Of a stretch of 64,000 nucleotides of DNA, positions 52,462 through 60,141 are shown one piece after another. Source of the DNA: Pedobacter zeae. GTDB taxonomy: Bacteria > Bacteroidota > Bacteroidia > Sphingobacteriales > Sphingobacteriaceae. The DNA lies in contig NZ_JACIEF010000004.1 in assembly GCF_014196715.1 (NCBI RefSeq), positions 372,001 through 436,000 of the forward strand, given 5' to 3'. A program made the translations under genes and the position numbers. A model generated the notes under the pieces. The model saw only the letters and a program-made list of their open reading frames with translations. It was not told the origin of the DNA and searched no databases. How positions within the stretch are numbered: the stretch's first letter is position 1; every line of letters starts with the position of its first letter.

Positions 52462-54315
52462 ATGCGTGCGCTCAACATTACTGCTATTTTCCTTGTCGTT
52501 TTCTGTTCCCTGTTAAAAGCGCAATCTACTTTATCCAGAAACGTTTCCCTCAACATAGAACGGCAGAAATTAAGTGCTGTTTTAGCTGCCATTGAAGAGA
52601 AAGGTGACTTCAGGTTTTCTTATAACAGCAATATATTGCCGGTTGATAGTTTGGTCAGTATCCACGAAAATAACCTGGACATTGCCGAAGCATTGGATAA
52701 ACTGTTGGGGCATCAGTTCGAATACCGCCAGTCGGGTAATTTTGTCATCATCCGGTATGCCCCGCTTGAACTGGTTCTGCTGATTAACGAATCGGTTGGT
52801 AACCCTGAAATTTACACCATTTCCGGACAAGTGATAGATAAACGCACCAATAAACCGATCGAGGATGCCAGTATTTATGAAAAAAACCTGCTGGTATCCG
52901 AGATATCAGACGGGAACGGTTACTTTTCGATGCGCTTAAAGAATATTACACAACCCATATCGTTAACCGTAAGCAAAGAGAACTACAAATCGACCATTAC
53001 CCACTTTTTGGCTGAGGTAAACATCAGGCCTAGAAAAGAAAATACAGGTGAGGCTTTTATCAGCGGTAATTTAGATGATGTGGAAAAAACCTGGTTGGGA
53101 AACGCCCTGGTAACGGCGCAGCAAAAAATCCAGTCCGTCAATATCGGTGGGTTTATTTCTAAAGCACCATTTCAGTTTTCCCTCCTTCCCAGATTAAACT
53201 CACACGGCTCATTAAGCGGGCAGGTGGTCAATAAATTTTCCCTTAATGTAATCGGGGCTTACAGTGCCGGGGTAGATGGGGCCGAAATAGGCTTCGGTTT
53301 CAATAGCGATAAAAGTGATGTACAATATTTTCAGTTTGCCGGTGGTTTCAATATGGTAGGAGGCGATGTACGCGGAATACAAATAGGAGGTTTTTTTAAT
53401 TATGTTATAGGAGAGGTTAGGGCAGCACAGATTGCCTTGGCCTACAACCGTGTAGGTAAAAATTTCGAAGGTTTCCAGGTTGGGGGGATTTACAATAAGG
53501 TGAACCAGGATTTCAGCGGGATGCAGGTATCGTTGGGTTTAAACGATATTGGCAGAAACGTTGACGGTTTTCAGATTGGGGCACTAAACCTGATTTCAGA
53601 CAAGCAGGAAGGTATTCAGATTGGGCTTGGGGGTAATATCATAAAAGGGAAATCCCGGGGTGTTCAAATTGGCGGAATTGCTAATTTAAATAAGGAATCG
53701 GATGGATTAAATATAGCAGGATTAGCAAATTATACGGCAGCTACTGCAAATGGATTACAAACAGGCGCAATCAATTATGCTAAAAATTTAAAGGGTGTAC
53801 AGCTTGGAATTTTTAATATTTCTGATGAAAATGATGGTTACTCGATCGGACTGATTAATATTGCTCTTAAAGGCTATCACCAATTTAGTGTTGGCACCAA
53901 CGAGAGCACAAGGTATAATTTTGCCTATAAAGGAGGCAGTAAACGTTTATACAACATGCTGATGTTTGGGATGAATACAAAACCTTCAGAAAAAATGTAT
54001 ACCGGTGGGTTGGGTTTTGGGAAAGAGATGAGCCTCTTTAGAAAAATTTCCTTGAATCCTGAAATAAGCAGTCAGCTGGTATACCAGGGTAGCTGGGCCG
54101 TTAACCTGCTGAACAAATTTGAACTGCCACTAAACATCAGGTTAACTAAGTGGCTGGCCATTCAGGGCGGTCCATCGGTTAATGTGTACTATACCAAGCA
54201 AAACACTAGAATTGGTGAGTTTGGCCTTTTACAGGAGAAACACCGCGATTTTACCTTTAAAGATTCGAGGTATACAGGCTGGATAGGCTGGAATGTGGGG
54301 TTGGTGGTTTTATAA
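52462..54315 (+). CDS. STN / carboxypeptidase-regulatory-like protein with repeat solenoid and barrel-like C-terminus
   Basis: A 617-residue exported protein (signal peptide ending SLLKAQ). Residues 20-105 form an STN (secretin/TonB short N-terminal) domain: VSLNIERQKLSAVLAAIEE, FSYNSNILP, DIAEALDKLLGHQFEY. Residues about 115-195 are a CarboxypepD_reg beta-sandwich starting YTISGQVIDKRTNKPIEDASI. Residues 282-472 are about twelve 14-16-residue repeats of the form (x)G(F/V/I)Q(I/V)G-x(2-3)-N, for example RGIQIGGFFN, EGFQVGGIYN, DGFQIGALN, RGVQIGGIAN. The C-terminal 140 residues look like beta strands of an outer-membrane barrel. TonB-dependent receptor plug and barrel signatures are absent, although STN domains usually belong to such receptors. 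Confidence 0.85.
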   Translation: MRALNITAIFLVVFCSLLKAQSTLSRNVSLNIERQKLSAVLAAIEEKGDFRFSYNSNILPVDSLVSIHENNLDIAEALDKLLGHQFEYRQSGNFVIIRYAPLELVLLINESVGNPEIYTISGQVIDKRTNKPIEDASIYEKNLLVSEISDGNGYFSMRLKNITQPISLTVSKENYKSTITHFLAEVNIRPRKENTGEAFISGNLDDVEKTWLGNALVTAQQKIQSVNIGGFISKAPFQFSLLPRLNSHGSLSGQVVNKFSLNVIGAYSAGVDGAEIGFGFNSDKSDVQYFQFAGGFNMVGGDVRGIQIGGFFNYVIGEVRAAQIALAYNRVGKNFEGFQVGGIYNKVNQDFSGMQVSLGLNDIGRNVDGFQIGALNLISDKQEGIQIGLGGNIIKGKSRGVQIGGIANLNKESDGLNIAGLANYTAATANGLQTGAINYAKNLKGVQLGIFNISDENDGYSIGLINIALKGYHQFSVGTNESTRYNFAYKGGSKRLYNMLMFGMNTKPSEKMYTGGLGFGKEMSLFRKISLNPEISSQLVYQGSWAVNLLNKFELPLNIRLTKWLAIQGGPSVNVYYTKQNTRIGEFGLLQEKHRDFTFKDSRYTGWIGWNVGLVVL

Positions 54316-54344
54316 AAATAGCCTTGGGTTTAAACCTAAGGCTA
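54313..54344. terminator. Terminator-like hairpin after the STN gene
   Basis: TAGCCTTGGGTTT / AAACCTAAGGCTA is nearly palindromic with one mismatch. The T-rich side is on the minus strand, so it may also serve the convergent RND gene. Confidence 0.65.
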
Positions 54345-54381
54345 TGAATGATGTTTATTCTGTTTTAAGTTAGGCACCCTG

Positions 54382-54414
54382 AACTCCAAACTGCCAACTG
54401 AAAACTGCCAACTC
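54382..54414 (-). repeat. Dispersed repeat, copy 3 (GAGTTGGCAGTTTTC family)
   Basis: The minus strand begins GAGTTGGCAGTTTTCAGTTG. It shares an exact 21-base stretch with 9937-9964 and lies one base from the stop codon of the RND gene. Confidence 0.75.
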
Positions 54415-54415
54415 G

Positions 54416-56767
54416 TTAATGATCAAACTCACCGAGATTCTTTGCCGACTCCTCATCAGAAATCATTTTTCTTACTTTCTTTTTATCCAACCATAAAACC
54501 AGTGCTGGTAATAAAGTTAAATTGAAAATTAAAGCCACAAATAAAGTTATCGATAAAAGTAAACCCAGTACCACTGTTCCGCCGAACGTAGAAGCAGTAA
54601 ATATCCCGAAACCAAAAAATAAAATGAGTGCAATATGGGTCATACTTACCCCGGTTTCGGTAATGGTATCTGTAATCACTTTTGGCACGCTGAAATTGGT
54701 TAAGTTTAATTCCTGTTGGTAACGGGTAAGGAAATAAATGGTCTGATCGGAAGCTAAACCAAAGGCAATCGTGAAAATTAAAATAGTAGAAGGTTTTAAT
54801 GAAATCCCGAAAAAACCCATAATTCCGGCTGTAATAATTAAAGGAACAATGTTTGGAAGCAGGGAAATAAACATAATGCCCAAACTCTTAAACTGCATTA
54901 ACCTTAGCAATGAGATTAGTACTATGGCAAGTGCAATACTTTCTACCAAATGCCTCAACATATAATCTGTTCCTTTCGAAAAGATAATGCTCGATCCGGT
55001 GAGCTCCACATCAAATTTTGATGGAGGCAGGATGCTGTCGATCCGTGGTTTTAGCTCCGCCATAATTGCATCTAAACGTTTCGAACCCACATCGGCCATC
55101 TGGAAACTGATCCTTGTACTCTGATTTCCCTTGCTGATAAAGTTCGTCAACAAACTGGCATTCCCTTTTCCGCCGTTGGCGATATAAGCTAAAATAAAAT
55201 TCTTTTCTAAGTTATCCGGTAAACGGAAAAAAGTCGAATCGTTATTGTAAAATGCCTGCGTAGCATATTTTAAGCCCATATTCACCGAAATAGAACGCGA
55301 AAACTCAGGATAAGCCGAAATCATTTTTTCCAATTTTTCCATTCTTTTCAGATTGGTTAAATTGAAAACCCCGTTCTTTTTCTTGGTATCAACGCTTACT
55401 TCTAAAGGTAAAATGCCCTCGAAATTTTTCTCAAAGAATTTAAGATCGGTTAAAATTTCAGAGTTTTTCGGAAGATCGTCAACCACATATCCGTTAACAT
55501 TGATTTTCATTACCCCGATGAAAGCAATAATCGATATAACGATCGTTCCAACGTAGATCAGCCCGCTTTTATGCTGTACTAGCGTATCAGTTTTAACCAA
55601 TAATTTATGCAGTAAACCTTCGTCAATGTGGGTTTGCGGTTTCAGTTTTGGTGTAGGCAGGTAGCTGAAAATAATCGGTATCAAACATAAGCACATTAAC
55701 CAGGTCACCATTACGTTGATAGAGGCTACACTGCCAAACTGCATTAAAAGTTCGCTTCCGGTAAAATAGAGAACACCAAAACCAATGGCTGCGGTTATGT
55801 TTGCGATCAAAGTGGTAATGGCTATGCGCTCAATTGTAATGCTTAATGCTTTTTGCTTGTCGCCGTGTTTCCGCAGTTCATTCTGGTATTTGTTAAGCAA
55901 TAAAATGCTGTTCGGGATACCGATAATAACAATCAGTGGCGGGATCAATCCTGTTAAAATGGTCAGTTCGAAACCGAACAGTACCAGAGTGCCTATACTC
56001 CAGATTACGCCCATTACAACCACCAGGATGGGGAAGAATACAGCGTAAAATTTCCTGAAGAAGAACAATAAAATCAATGCCGAAACCAAGATCGATAAGC
56101 CTAAAAACAGTACAAACTCGTTGCTCACCAGTTTGCTTACGGCAGTGCGGATATAAGGCAGGCCCGAAATATGTACCTGTATTTTGGTCGATGCCTGGAA
56201 AGCTTTAGCCTTAGCTTCTATTTCTTTTAAAATCGGATTACGTTCGGCCGTATTTAAGATCTTCGTATCGAAAGTAATGGTCATTAAAGTGGCATTCTGA
56301 CGGTTGTAAACCAATCCTTCGAAAAACGGATTGCCATAAATAATATTCCTGATCGAATCCATGCCGGCATCGGTTTTAACCAGGCCACCAGGTATCGGTT
56401 TTAAAGTAAATTTTTGGTTCACCGTATCTTTTTCCAGTTGAAAAATCCGTCCGGAAGATAAAACCTGTTTTATTCCCTTTAATTTTTGGATTTCGTTTGA
56501 AAGCTGAACCCATTGGTTGTAAATCTCTTTTTTAAAAATATCCGGCGATTGTATACCCACCACCATTACACTTCCATCTTCGCCGAAGGTTTTTTTAAAA
56601 GCGTTGTATTTTACAAATGCACTATCGGTAACGGGCAGGATTTTGCTCCCCGTGTAGGAGAGTTTTACATTTTTGGCCTGGTAAGCCATGAAAATAGTTC
56701 CTAAAACAAAAAATACGATGATTGCGATACGGTTCTGAAGAATAAATCTCGATAGCTTAACCCACAT
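54416..56767 (-). CDS. RND superfamily (MMPL/HpnN-like) transporter
   Basis: Inner-membrane transporter of about 783 residues with two halves, each a TM segment, a periplasmic domain and five further TMs. FILQNRIAIIVFFVLGTIFMAYQ opens the first half. GLIPPLIVIIGIPNSILLLNKYQNELRKHG is the first TM4-loop and TILIFTIAFGLASDQTIYFLTRYQQEL the second, with the GLxxD proton-relay aspartate. The start MWVKLSRF is used; an ATG 43 codons upstream would create an unlikely soluble leader. This family exports lipids such as hopanoids or mycolic acids in other bacteria. No adaptor or outer-membrane channel is beside it, and its substrate is unknown. Confidence 0.9.
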   Translation of the reverse strand: MWVKLSRFILQNRIAIIVFFVLGTIFMAYQAKNVKLSYTGSKILPVTDSAFVKYNAFKKTFGEDGSVMVVGIQSPDIFKKEIYNQWVQLSNEIQKLKGIKQVLSSGRIFQLEKDTVNQKFTLKPIPGGLVKTDAGMDSIRNIIYGNPFFEGLVYNRQNATLMTITFDTKILNTAERNPILKEIEAKAKAFQASTKIQVHISGLPYIRTAVSKLVSNEFVLFLGLSILVSALILLFFFRKFYAVFFPILVVVMGVIWSIGTLVLFGFELTILTGLIPPLIVIIGIPNSILLLNKYQNELRKHGDKQKALSITIERIAITTLIANITAAIGFGVLYFTGSELLMQFGSVASINVMVTWLMCLCLIPIIFSYLPTPKLKPQTHIDEGLLHKLLVKTDTLVQHKSGLIYVGTIVISIIAFIGVMKINVNGYVVDDLPKNSEILTDLKFFEKNFEGILPLEVSVDTKKKNGVFNLTNLKRMEKLEKMISAYPEFSRSISVNMGLKYATQAFYNNDSTFFRLPDNLEKNFILAYIANGGKGNASLLTNFISKGNQSTRISFQMADVGSKRLDAIMAELKPRIDSILPPSKFDVELTGSSIIFSKGTDYMLRHLVESIALAIVLISLLRLMQFKSLGIMFISLLPNIVPLIITAGIMGFFGISLKPSTILIFTIAFGLASDQTIYFLTRYQQELNLTNFSVPKVITDTITETGVSMTHIALILFFGFGIFTASTFGGTVVLGLLLSITLFVALIFNLTLLPALVLWLDKKKVRKMISDEESAKNLGEFDH

Positions 56768-56887
56768 GTGCAGCTTTTTTAATGATAATATTAACGGCAA
56801 AACTAATCTTATTTGTAAAATGCCATTACTTTTTGCGCAATTAAATTTGCACAAATAACATACTTTTGAAAAAATTGTTTTAGGGGC

Positions 56888-57613
56888 ATGTTGCATAAAG
56901 TTAGGGGCATTGTTTTAAAGACCACCGATTACAGCGAAAGCAGCGTAGTGGTGCAGGTACTTACCGATAAATTCGGCATGCAATCTTACCTTATTAATGG
57001 GGTTAAGAAGCCCAGGGCCAAGATTAAGATGAGCATGCTGCAATCGCTGCATTTGTTGGATATGGTGGTTTATCATAAGACCAATACCAATATCCAACGG
57101 ATATCTGAAGTGCGGCAGACGCCTGTTTTTAAAAGTATCCCTTACGATATGATTAAAACCAGTATCGTTATTTTTTTAAATGAGGTACTGTATAAAAGTA
57201 TCAGGCAACAATCGGCCGATGAGGGTTTGTTCGATTACATTTTTAATTCGATAGCCTGGTTTGATGAGGTAGAAGAGGTTAGTCCTAATTTTCACCTGTC
57301 CTTCTTATTAAAGCTGACACGTTTTTTGGGTTTTTCGCCCAACGGAAAAAGAAGGGACGACCAGATTTACTTCGATCTGCAGGAAGGAGAATTTACTTCG
57401 CGGTTACCGATTCATTCCCACTACCTTCAAATAGATGATGCAATAGGTTTTATTTCATTGTTTAACTCACCGCTCGATAAAATTTCTGAAATAAAGTTGA
57501 GCAATACCCAGCGGCGGTTTTTATTAGATAAGATATTGGTTTTCTATACCTTACATACAGCCTCATTTGGGGTAGTGCAATCACATAAAATCCTCGAAAC
57601 TTTATTAAGTTGA
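56888..57613 (+). CDS. recO: DNA repair protein RecO
   Basis: A 241-residue recombination mediator that helps RecR load RecA on SSB-coated single-stranded DNA. MLHKVRGIVLKTTDYSESSVVVQVLTD is the N-terminal OB fold, followed by GVKKPRAKIKMSMLQSLHLLDMVV. The helical middle domain (LLKLTRFLGFSPNG) is where other RecO proteins place a zinc finger; the cysteines are missing here, as is usual in Bacteroidota. TACTTTTG at 56861-56868 is a possible -7 box 20 bases before the start. The gene is divergent from the RND gene and precedes the tRNA-Val cluster by about 95 bases. Confidence 0.93.
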   Translation: MLHKVRGIVLKTTDYSESSVVVQVLTDKFGMQSYLINGVKKPRAKIKMSMLQSLHLLDMVVYHKTNTNIQRISEVRQTPVFKSIPYDMIKTSIVIFLNEVLYKSIRQQSADEGLFDYIFNSIAWFDEVEEVSPNFHLSFLLKLTRFLGFSPNGKRRDDQIYFDLQEGEFTSRLPIHSHYLQIDDAIGFISLFNSPLDKISEIKLSNTQRRFLLDKILVFYTLHTASFGVVQSHKILETLLS

Positions 57614-57707
57614 AAAAAAAGAAAAAAAGATTTGCAGAACAGTTTTATAGCGCTATATTTGCATTCCCAAACGGAGAGTGGGGCATTAAATTGACAAAAT
57701 AATAAAA

Positions 57708-57782
57708 GGGAAATTAGCTCAGCTGGTTCAGAGCACCTCGTTTACACCGAGGGGGTCGGGGGTTCGAACCCCTCATTTCCCA
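57708..57782 (+). tRNA. tRNA-Val(TAC), copy 1
   Basis: The 75-base gene has acceptor stem GGGAAAT / ATTTCCC, D arm GCTC / GAGC, anticodon stem CCTCG / CGAGG with loop TTTACAC (anticodon TAC), a GGGTC variable loop and T arm with TTCGAAC. The discriminator is A; CCA is not encoded. The second copy is identical over all 75 bases. Confidence 0.97.
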
Positions 57783-57784
57783 CT

Positions 57785-57814
57785 AAGCCTTTCAGGATAC
57801 TGGAAGGCTTTTTT
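57785..57814 (+). terminator. Terminator after tRNA-Val copy 1
   Basis: The stem AAGCCTTTCAG / CTGGAAGGCTT has a GATA loop and is followed by TTTT. The same hairpin recurs after the other two tRNA copies. Confidence 0.9.
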
Positions 57815-57839
57815 ATCAAACATTGACATACACCTTAAT

Positions 57840-57914
57840 GGGAAATTAGCTCAGCTGGTTCAGAGCACCTCGTTTACACCGAGGGGGTCGGGGGTTCGAA
57901 CCCCTCATTTCCCA
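57840..57914 (+). tRNA. tRNA-Val(TAC), copy 2
   Basis: Identical to copy 1. The bases after the discriminator happen to read CCA (CCCACCAAAG), unlike copy 1. Confidence 0.97.
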
Positions 57915-57916
57915 CC

Positions 57917-57948
57917 AAAGCCTTTCAGCATACTGGAAGGCTTTTTTT
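57917..57948 (+). terminator. Terminator after tRNA-Val copy 2
   Basis: The same AAAGCCTTTCAG / CTGGAAGGCTTT hairpin with a GCAT-for-GGAT change at the loop, followed by TTTT. Confidence 0.9.
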
Positions 57949-58080
57949 ATAATTAAATTTTAGGTTTTTTAGGGCATCCCGCGATTTTAATCCGGATGAC
58001 TGTCTTAATTTGATCATCAGGATAAAATCTCTTTAGCTCCAACCGGAGCATTTATTTGGCTTATTCTTATATTTATTTAT

Positions 58081-58336
58081 ATGTTTTATGCTTATATTTT
58101 GTATTCAGCAGCTCGAAATAAATATTATGTTGGATCAACAAGTAATCTCCAGAATAGGTTAAAAAAACATAATACAAATCACTCAGGCTTTACTGGTCAT
58201 ACCGGAGACTGGCGTATCGTTTGGAGCGAAGTTTTTGCAACAAGAACTCAGGCAATCCTAAAAGAGAAAGAGATTAAAAACTGGAAGCAGGCTGATGATT
58301 GAAAAATTAATTGCAAAATACATTAACATAATTTAG
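58081..58336 (+). pseudogene. GIY-YIG nuclease-domain gene, frameshifted near its 3' end
   Basis: MFYAYILYSAARNKYYVGSTSNLQNRLKKH is the standard start of a small single-domain GIY-YIG protein (YIL and YYVG motifs, then an Arg helix), followed by GDWRIVWSEVF and the metal-binding Glu of LKEKEIKNWK. In this frame it stops after KQADD (base 58302, 73 residues). Shifting by one base at about 58288-58290 continues as RLMIEKLIAKYIN, the usual C-terminus of these proteins, up to a TAG at 58334-58336 inside the degenerate tRNA copy. A single inserted base therefore explains the short form. It lies between the second and third tRNA units, and the nuclease core is otherwise intact. Confidence 0.65.
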
Positions 58337-58406
58337 CTCAGCTGGTTCAGAGCGCCTCTTTTATACCGGGGGGGCGGCCCGATTTGAATATCGGGATCAT
58401 TTCCCA
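58327..58406 (+). pseudogene. Degenerate third copy of the tRNA-Val gene
   Basis: TAGCTCAGCTGGTTCAGAGC is kept exactly, but the 5' acceptor strand (CATAATT) no longer pairs with the 3' strand ATTTCCC. The anticodon loop reads TTTATAC (TAT in place of TAC). The T arm has TTTGAAT, and there are extra bases before the acceptor. Length is 80 against 75. It cannot form a normal cloverleaf, so it is a decaying copy rather than a tRNA-Ile. Confidence 0.8.
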
Positions 58407-58408
58407 TC

Positions 58409-58440
58409 AAAGCCTTTCAGGATACTGGAAGGCTTTTTTT
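58409..58440 (+). terminator. Terminator of the degenerate tRNA unit
   Basis: Same AAGCCTTTCAG / CTGGAAGGCTT hairpin and T run as copies 1 and 2, fully conserved although the tRNA before it has decayed. Confidence 0.85.
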
Positions 58441-58446
58441 ATGCCA

Positions 58447-58546
58447 TCATGCTGAACGAAGTGAAGAATCCTTCACAAATAGTACGCTTATTAAGTATTA
58501 AGATTGCCTAGATGTATTAAAAGATCCTTCGCTGTGCTCAGGATGA
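58447..58546. repeat. Imperfect long inverted repeat (REP-like)
   Basis: TCATGCTGAACGAAGTGAAG on the left pairs with CTTCGCTGTGCTCAGGATGA on the right, with some mismatches, across an AT-rich loop. It is placed between the tRNA unit and the VOC gene and belongs to the same group as 41181 and 42032. Confidence 0.7.
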
Positions 58547-58565
58547 CAACAATGAGTAGAGGTAC

Positions 58566-58982
58566 CTATTTAGGCTCCCATAACTCAATTTTATTGCCTT
58601 CAGCATCCATAATATGGACAAATTTTCCAAAATCATAAGTGGCCACTTCATCAAGTATGGTTACGCCGTTTTCTTTAAGCTTTTCTAATAGTGCTTCAAG
58701 GTTTTGAACACGATAATTGATCATGAATTCCTTTTTTGAAGGAGAAAAATATTCGTCACCTTTTTTAAACGGACTCCACTGTAATGTTTCAACCTCATCA
58801 GGATTGTTGATATTCCTGGAATCAAAACTCACTGATCCCCAGGCGTTAACTTCTACCCCTAAGTTTTTCGCATACCAGTCTTTTGTTTCCTTGGGGTTGT
58901 CGGAAAAAAAGAAAATGCCACCTATGCCGGTTACCTTTGGTGCGTTATCTGCACCTGGACTTAAGTTTTTTGAATCTTCCAT
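58566..58982 (-). CDS. VOC-family protein (glyoxalase/bleomycin-resistance fold)
   Basis: Cytosolic 138-residue member of the vicinal oxygen chelate superfamily. FFFSDNPKETKDWYAKNLGVEV is the first betaalphabeta-beta unit, and FMINYRVQNLEALLEKLKENGVTILDEVATYDFGKFVHIMDAEGNKIELWEP is the second with the metal-binding Glu near the end. The His residue usual in the first half of glyoxalase I is not evident. Members range from glyoxalases to antibiotic-binding proteins; substrate is unknown. The gene is alone and divergent from the UbiA-like gene. Confidence 0.88.
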   Translation of the reverse strand: MEDSKNLSPGADNAPKVTGIGGIFFFSDNPKETKDWYAKNLGVEVNAWGSVSFDSRNINNPDEVETLQWSPFKKGDEYFSPSKKEFMINYRVQNLEALLEKLKENGVTILDEVATYDFGKFVHIMDAEGNKIELWEPK

Positions 58983-59105
58983 ATTGTTATTGGTTTATAA
59001 TTTTTTTCGTCAATTTCTTTCTAACCCTAAGATAGCAGAAAATCAATTTTATTATTACCTTATTCAATTATATATCCGAAATTGCCTCACGAAAAACGGT
59101 AGCAA

Positions 59106-60017
59106 ATGCTCGGTAAAATAATCAGGTTTATATTTTTTGGCAACTACTTTGTAGGGATGTTGGCAGTAGCGCTTACCCTCGAAGCCACCATGCAATTAAG
59201 GCTGCCTTTTAACTCGCTCAATTATTACCTGCTTTTGTTTTTGGCGCCTACCATTTATTATACCTACGCTTATAATAAAGTGTCTACAGCACCATCCGCT
59301 ACCAATCCCCGCAATCAGTGGTATTTTAAGCATAAGAAATTCATCAATTGGAGCCAAGCCATACTCTTTGTCATTTGCATGCTATTGGCCATTAATCTGC
59401 TTTGCCAAAACTTTCGGCATATTCTGGCACTTCCACTTAGTTATTGGTTTGCAATTGCAGTTATCGTCATGGCAGGAGGTTTATACTATGGCTTGTTACC
59501 TAAGTCTTTCCTTAAATTCAATCTTCGCAATACCGGTTGGTTAAAGGCTTTTGTTATCGGTTTTGTTTGGGCATGTTGTGCCAATGTGCTGCCATTGATA
59601 ATGCTTAAAATTGAAACAGGGGTGGGCTACCACGATTCCGTACTGTGGACCTGGTTGTTTATTAAGAACTGGATGTTCTGCACCGTAAATGCAATCATTT
59701 TTGATATTAAAGATTACCCAACAGATGCCAACAAGCACCTGCGGACTTTTGTAGTGCGATATGGCCTGAGGAGAACGATTTTTAATATTTTGATCCCGCT
59801 GTTAATTATCGGTTTAATCTCTTTAGGCATATTTGCCAGTTACAAGGGCTTCCGGATACCGCAGGTTCTGTGCAATGTGCTGCCGTTTATATTAACCATT
59901 TACGTGGCTTATTCCATGCACAGGAGAAAAAATATACTCTATTATCTGATGGTTATTGATGGATTGATTTTGTTCAAGGCCATATGCGGGATGATAGGAA
60001 TGCAGTTTGTTCATTAA
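59106..60017 (+). CDS. UbiA-like multi-pass membrane protein (putative prenyltransferase relative)
   Basis: A 303-residue inner-membrane protein with about eight hydrophobic segments. AIIFDIKDYPTDANKHLRTFVVRYG at about residue 198 matches the second Asp-rich loop (DxxxxD) of the UbiA prenyltransferase superfamily. The first aspartate motif (NDxxDxxxD) expected between the second and third helices is replaced by NKVSTAPSATN. It may therefore be a prenyltransferase variant, an inactive relative, or something else with the same fold. It precedes a methyltransferase gene in the same direction, a pairing that resembles quinone or carotenoid-like lipid modification, but this is only inference. Confidence 0.65.
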   Translation: MLGKIIRFIFFGNYFVGMLAVALTLEATMQLRLPFNSLNYYLLLFLAPTIYYTYAYNKVSTAPSATNPRNQWYFKHKKFINWSQAILFVICMLLAINLLCQNFRHILALPLSYWFAIAVIVMAGGLYYGLLPKSFLKFNLRNTGWLKAFVIGFVWACCANVLPLIMLKIETGVGYHDSVLWTWLFIKNWMFCTVNAIIFDIKDYPTDANKHLRTFVVRYGLRRTIFNILIPLLIIGLISLGIFASYKGFRIPQVLCNVLPFILTIYVAYSMHRRKNILYYLMVIDGLILFKAICGMIGMQFVH

Positions 60018-60070
60018 TCAGAAAGACTAAAGCAGAAGAACTAAAGCGCATTTACATTCAAGATATTATC

Positions 60071-60140
60071 TTGATCCTTAATACTTGATCCTCAATACTT
60101 GATACTTAATGCCTGATCCTCAATACCTGATACTAAATAC
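60071..60140 (+). repeat. Five tandem copies of a 14-bp repeat before the methyltransferase gene
   Basis: Perfectly phased units: TTGATCCTTAATAC, TTGATCCTCAATAC, TTGATACTTAATGC, CTGATCCTCAATAC and CTGATACTAAATAC, ending one base before the ATG. The consensus is YTGATMCTHAATRC. Single copies of the same unit occur at 27712, 29475 and elsewhere in this window. Confidence 0.9.
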
Positions 60141-60141
60141 T

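Noticed and set aside
53308..53880. CRISPR-like or DNA-level tandem repeats in the STN gene
   Set aside because: Repetition is at protein level with diverged codons and no spacers.
58327..58406. Possible tRNA-Ile(TAT)
   Set aside because: The anticodon position reads TAT, but the acceptor stem does not pair and the T arm is altered, so it is a decayed tRNA-Val copy.
57708..58440. Integration hotspot or genomic island at the tRNA-Val genes
   Set aside because: No integrase, excisionase or direct-repeat attachment site is visible; flanking genes are ordinary.
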